DNA of 14,299 nt, taken from contig DAOVLV010000010.1 of the NCBI GenBank assembly GCA_030631085.1, positions 1 through 14,299 of the forward strand, written 5' to 3'. Both the position numbers and the translations under genes were made by a program. Below are positions 13,521 through 14,299 of the stretch, one piece after another (within the stretch, counting starts at the first letter, position 1; every line of letters begins with the position of its first letter). The DNA is from Planctomycetales bacterium. GTDB taxonomy: Bacteria; Planctomycetota; Phycisphaerae; SM23-33. The notes beneath the pieces are model-generated. The model had not been told where the DNA came from, searched no databases, and saw nothing but the letters and a program-made list of their open reading frames with translations.

Positions 13521-14299
13521 ATGAAATTAGGTCTTTCACAACATTTTCGACTTGAGCAGCAGATGAAACTGTCGCCCCGGCTTATCCAGGCGATGGAGAT
13601 TCTTCAGCTGCCTATGCTTGCGCTCACCGAGCGGATCGACGAAGAGTTGTCTTCCAATCCCTGTCTGGAAGTGCAGGAAGTTCCCGACGACGCCGTCTCC
13701 GACGACCGCCAACAGGACAAAAGCCCCGATCGTGGCGAAGAAACGCTGGTGGTAAATTCCGAGGGCGACAACAAAGCCGATTTCGAGAGGCTGGCGGATT
13801 TCGGCGATGCGTACGCCGAAGTCCTGGACTGGATGGACCGTCCCGGCCGCCGGCGGGGTTCCGGGGCTGGAGAGAGCGACGTCAAAATGATGGCGCTGGC
13901 AAATACGCCGGCACCGGAGCAGAGCCTGGGCGAATACCTCATCCACCAGTGGACATTCGTAGAAGCGCCCGAAGAAATCAAGGCAGCCGGGCAGGTAATC
14001 ATCTCCAATGTGGATGACGACGGATACCTTCGCATATCGCTTGATGAACTTACCGAGCAGAGCGACGACAACCATGCGCTCCAGGCCGCACTCGCCATGG
14101 TCCAGAAACTGGACCCTCCGGGAGTCGCTGCCCACGATCTGCGAGAATGCCTCCTTATCCAGTTGGACGCCGAAGCCAGGGCGGGACACGACGTAGCGCT
14201 GCCACGTCTCCTGGCCGATGAATTCCTGCGCGAAATCGAACTGAACCACATCCCGCAGATTGCCAAACGCACGGGGCATTCCGTCCAGGAAATCAAAGA
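13521..14299 (+). CDS. rpoN: RNA polymerase sigma-54 factor (3' end missing)
   Basis: 259 complete codons, open to the window edge; the family is about 450-500 residues, so just over half is present. Residues 1-50 are region I, the activator-interacting part (MKLGLSQHFRLEQQ, KLSPRLIQAMEILQLP, LSSNPCLE). Residues 51-115 are the acidic, variable region II. From about residue 130 the core-binding domain begins (SLGEYLIHQW, GYLRISLDEL, KLDPPGVAAHDLRECLLIQL). The DNA-binding HTH and RpoN box lie beyond the window. The ribosome site is weak (CTGGA). It stands after the terminator of the ECF unit and so has its own promoter in 13462-13520, where I see only poor boxes. Confidence 0.95.
   Translation, partial: MKLGLSQHFRLEQQMKLSPRLIQAMEILQLPMLALTERIDEELSSNPCLEVQEVPDDAVSDDRQQDKSPDRGEETLVVNSEGDNKADFERLADFGDAYAEVLDWMDRPGRRRGSGAGESDVKMMALANTPAPEQSLGEYLIHQWTFVEAPEEIKAAGQVIISNVDDDGYLRISLDELTEQSDDNHALQAALAMVQKLDPPGVAAHDLRECLLIQLDAEARAGHDVALPRLLADEFLREIELNHIPQIAKRTGHSVQEIK

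Noticed and set aside
13536..14296. two long minus-strand frames opposite rpoN
   Set aside because: The plus strand encodes an unmistakable sigma-54 N-terminus. The antisense frames are low-complexity (Ser/Arg-rich) shadows.

Overview
The window is a moderately GC-rich piece of bacterial chromosome that looks like a Planctomycetota genome of the Phycisphaerae type. That assignment is an inference. It rests on a minimal SufC/SufB pair, a periplasm-targeted beta-barrel protein, an ECF sigma/anti-sigma-like/secreted protein trio, a MtaA-like uroporphyrinogen-decarboxylase family protein, and intergenic DNA full of degenerate repeats. No rRNA, tRNA, CRISPR array, transposase or phage gene was found. 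The genes look chromosomal and mostly house-keeping or anaerobic in flavour.

Layout: (1) 1-1465, plus strand: the end of sufC overlapping sufB, a two-gene Fe-S cluster assembly module. (2) 1650-3008, plus: an outer-membrane beta-barrel (alginate-export/porin type) with its own likely promoter and a strong intrinsic terminator. (3) 3085-6611, minus: a small four-helix membrane protein, riboflavin synthase, a cupin, D-aminoacyl-tRNA deacylase (dtd) and a WYL-type regulator. The regulator and dtd are 3 nt apart; the other genes are separated by repeat-filled gaps. The regulator's promoter region carries two nested palindromes. (4) 7042-7767, plus: a protein with four CxxC motifs like the DnaJ zinc domain but without a J domain. 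Its 3' end overlaps the next gene. (5) 7761-11581, minus: nitroreductase, an M20 peptidase/amidohydrolase, a PflA/PflX-like radical SAM protein and the URO-D family protein. An intrinsic terminator separates the M20 gene from the radical SAM gene. (6) 11678-13461, plus: ECF sigma factor, a one-helix membrane protein that is probably its anti-sigma partner, and a small secreted coiled-coil protein, ending in a perfect terminator. A roughly 103-bp inverted-repeat element sits between sigma and anti-sigma, flanked by a 14-bp direct repeat. (7) 13521 to the end, plus: the N-terminal two thirds or less of rpoN (sigma-54), cut by the window edge.

The most unusual feature is not a gene. Most of the non-coding gaps contain short degenerate tandem arrays with a period of exactly 7 or 9 bp. 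Each gap has its own unit sequence (GAAnnnn, CCCTAGT, ACGAATT, AGCCGGT; CACAAAGAG, GCAGGGGAT, AATCTGTGT). In at least four gaps the array is present twice in opposite orientation, giving imperfect inverted repeats with arms of 16-37 bp. The gene texts around them are unrelated to each other. They resemble in principle the heptameric STRR repeats described from cyanobacteria, but here two periods, many unit families and a hairpin arrangement occur within 14 kb.
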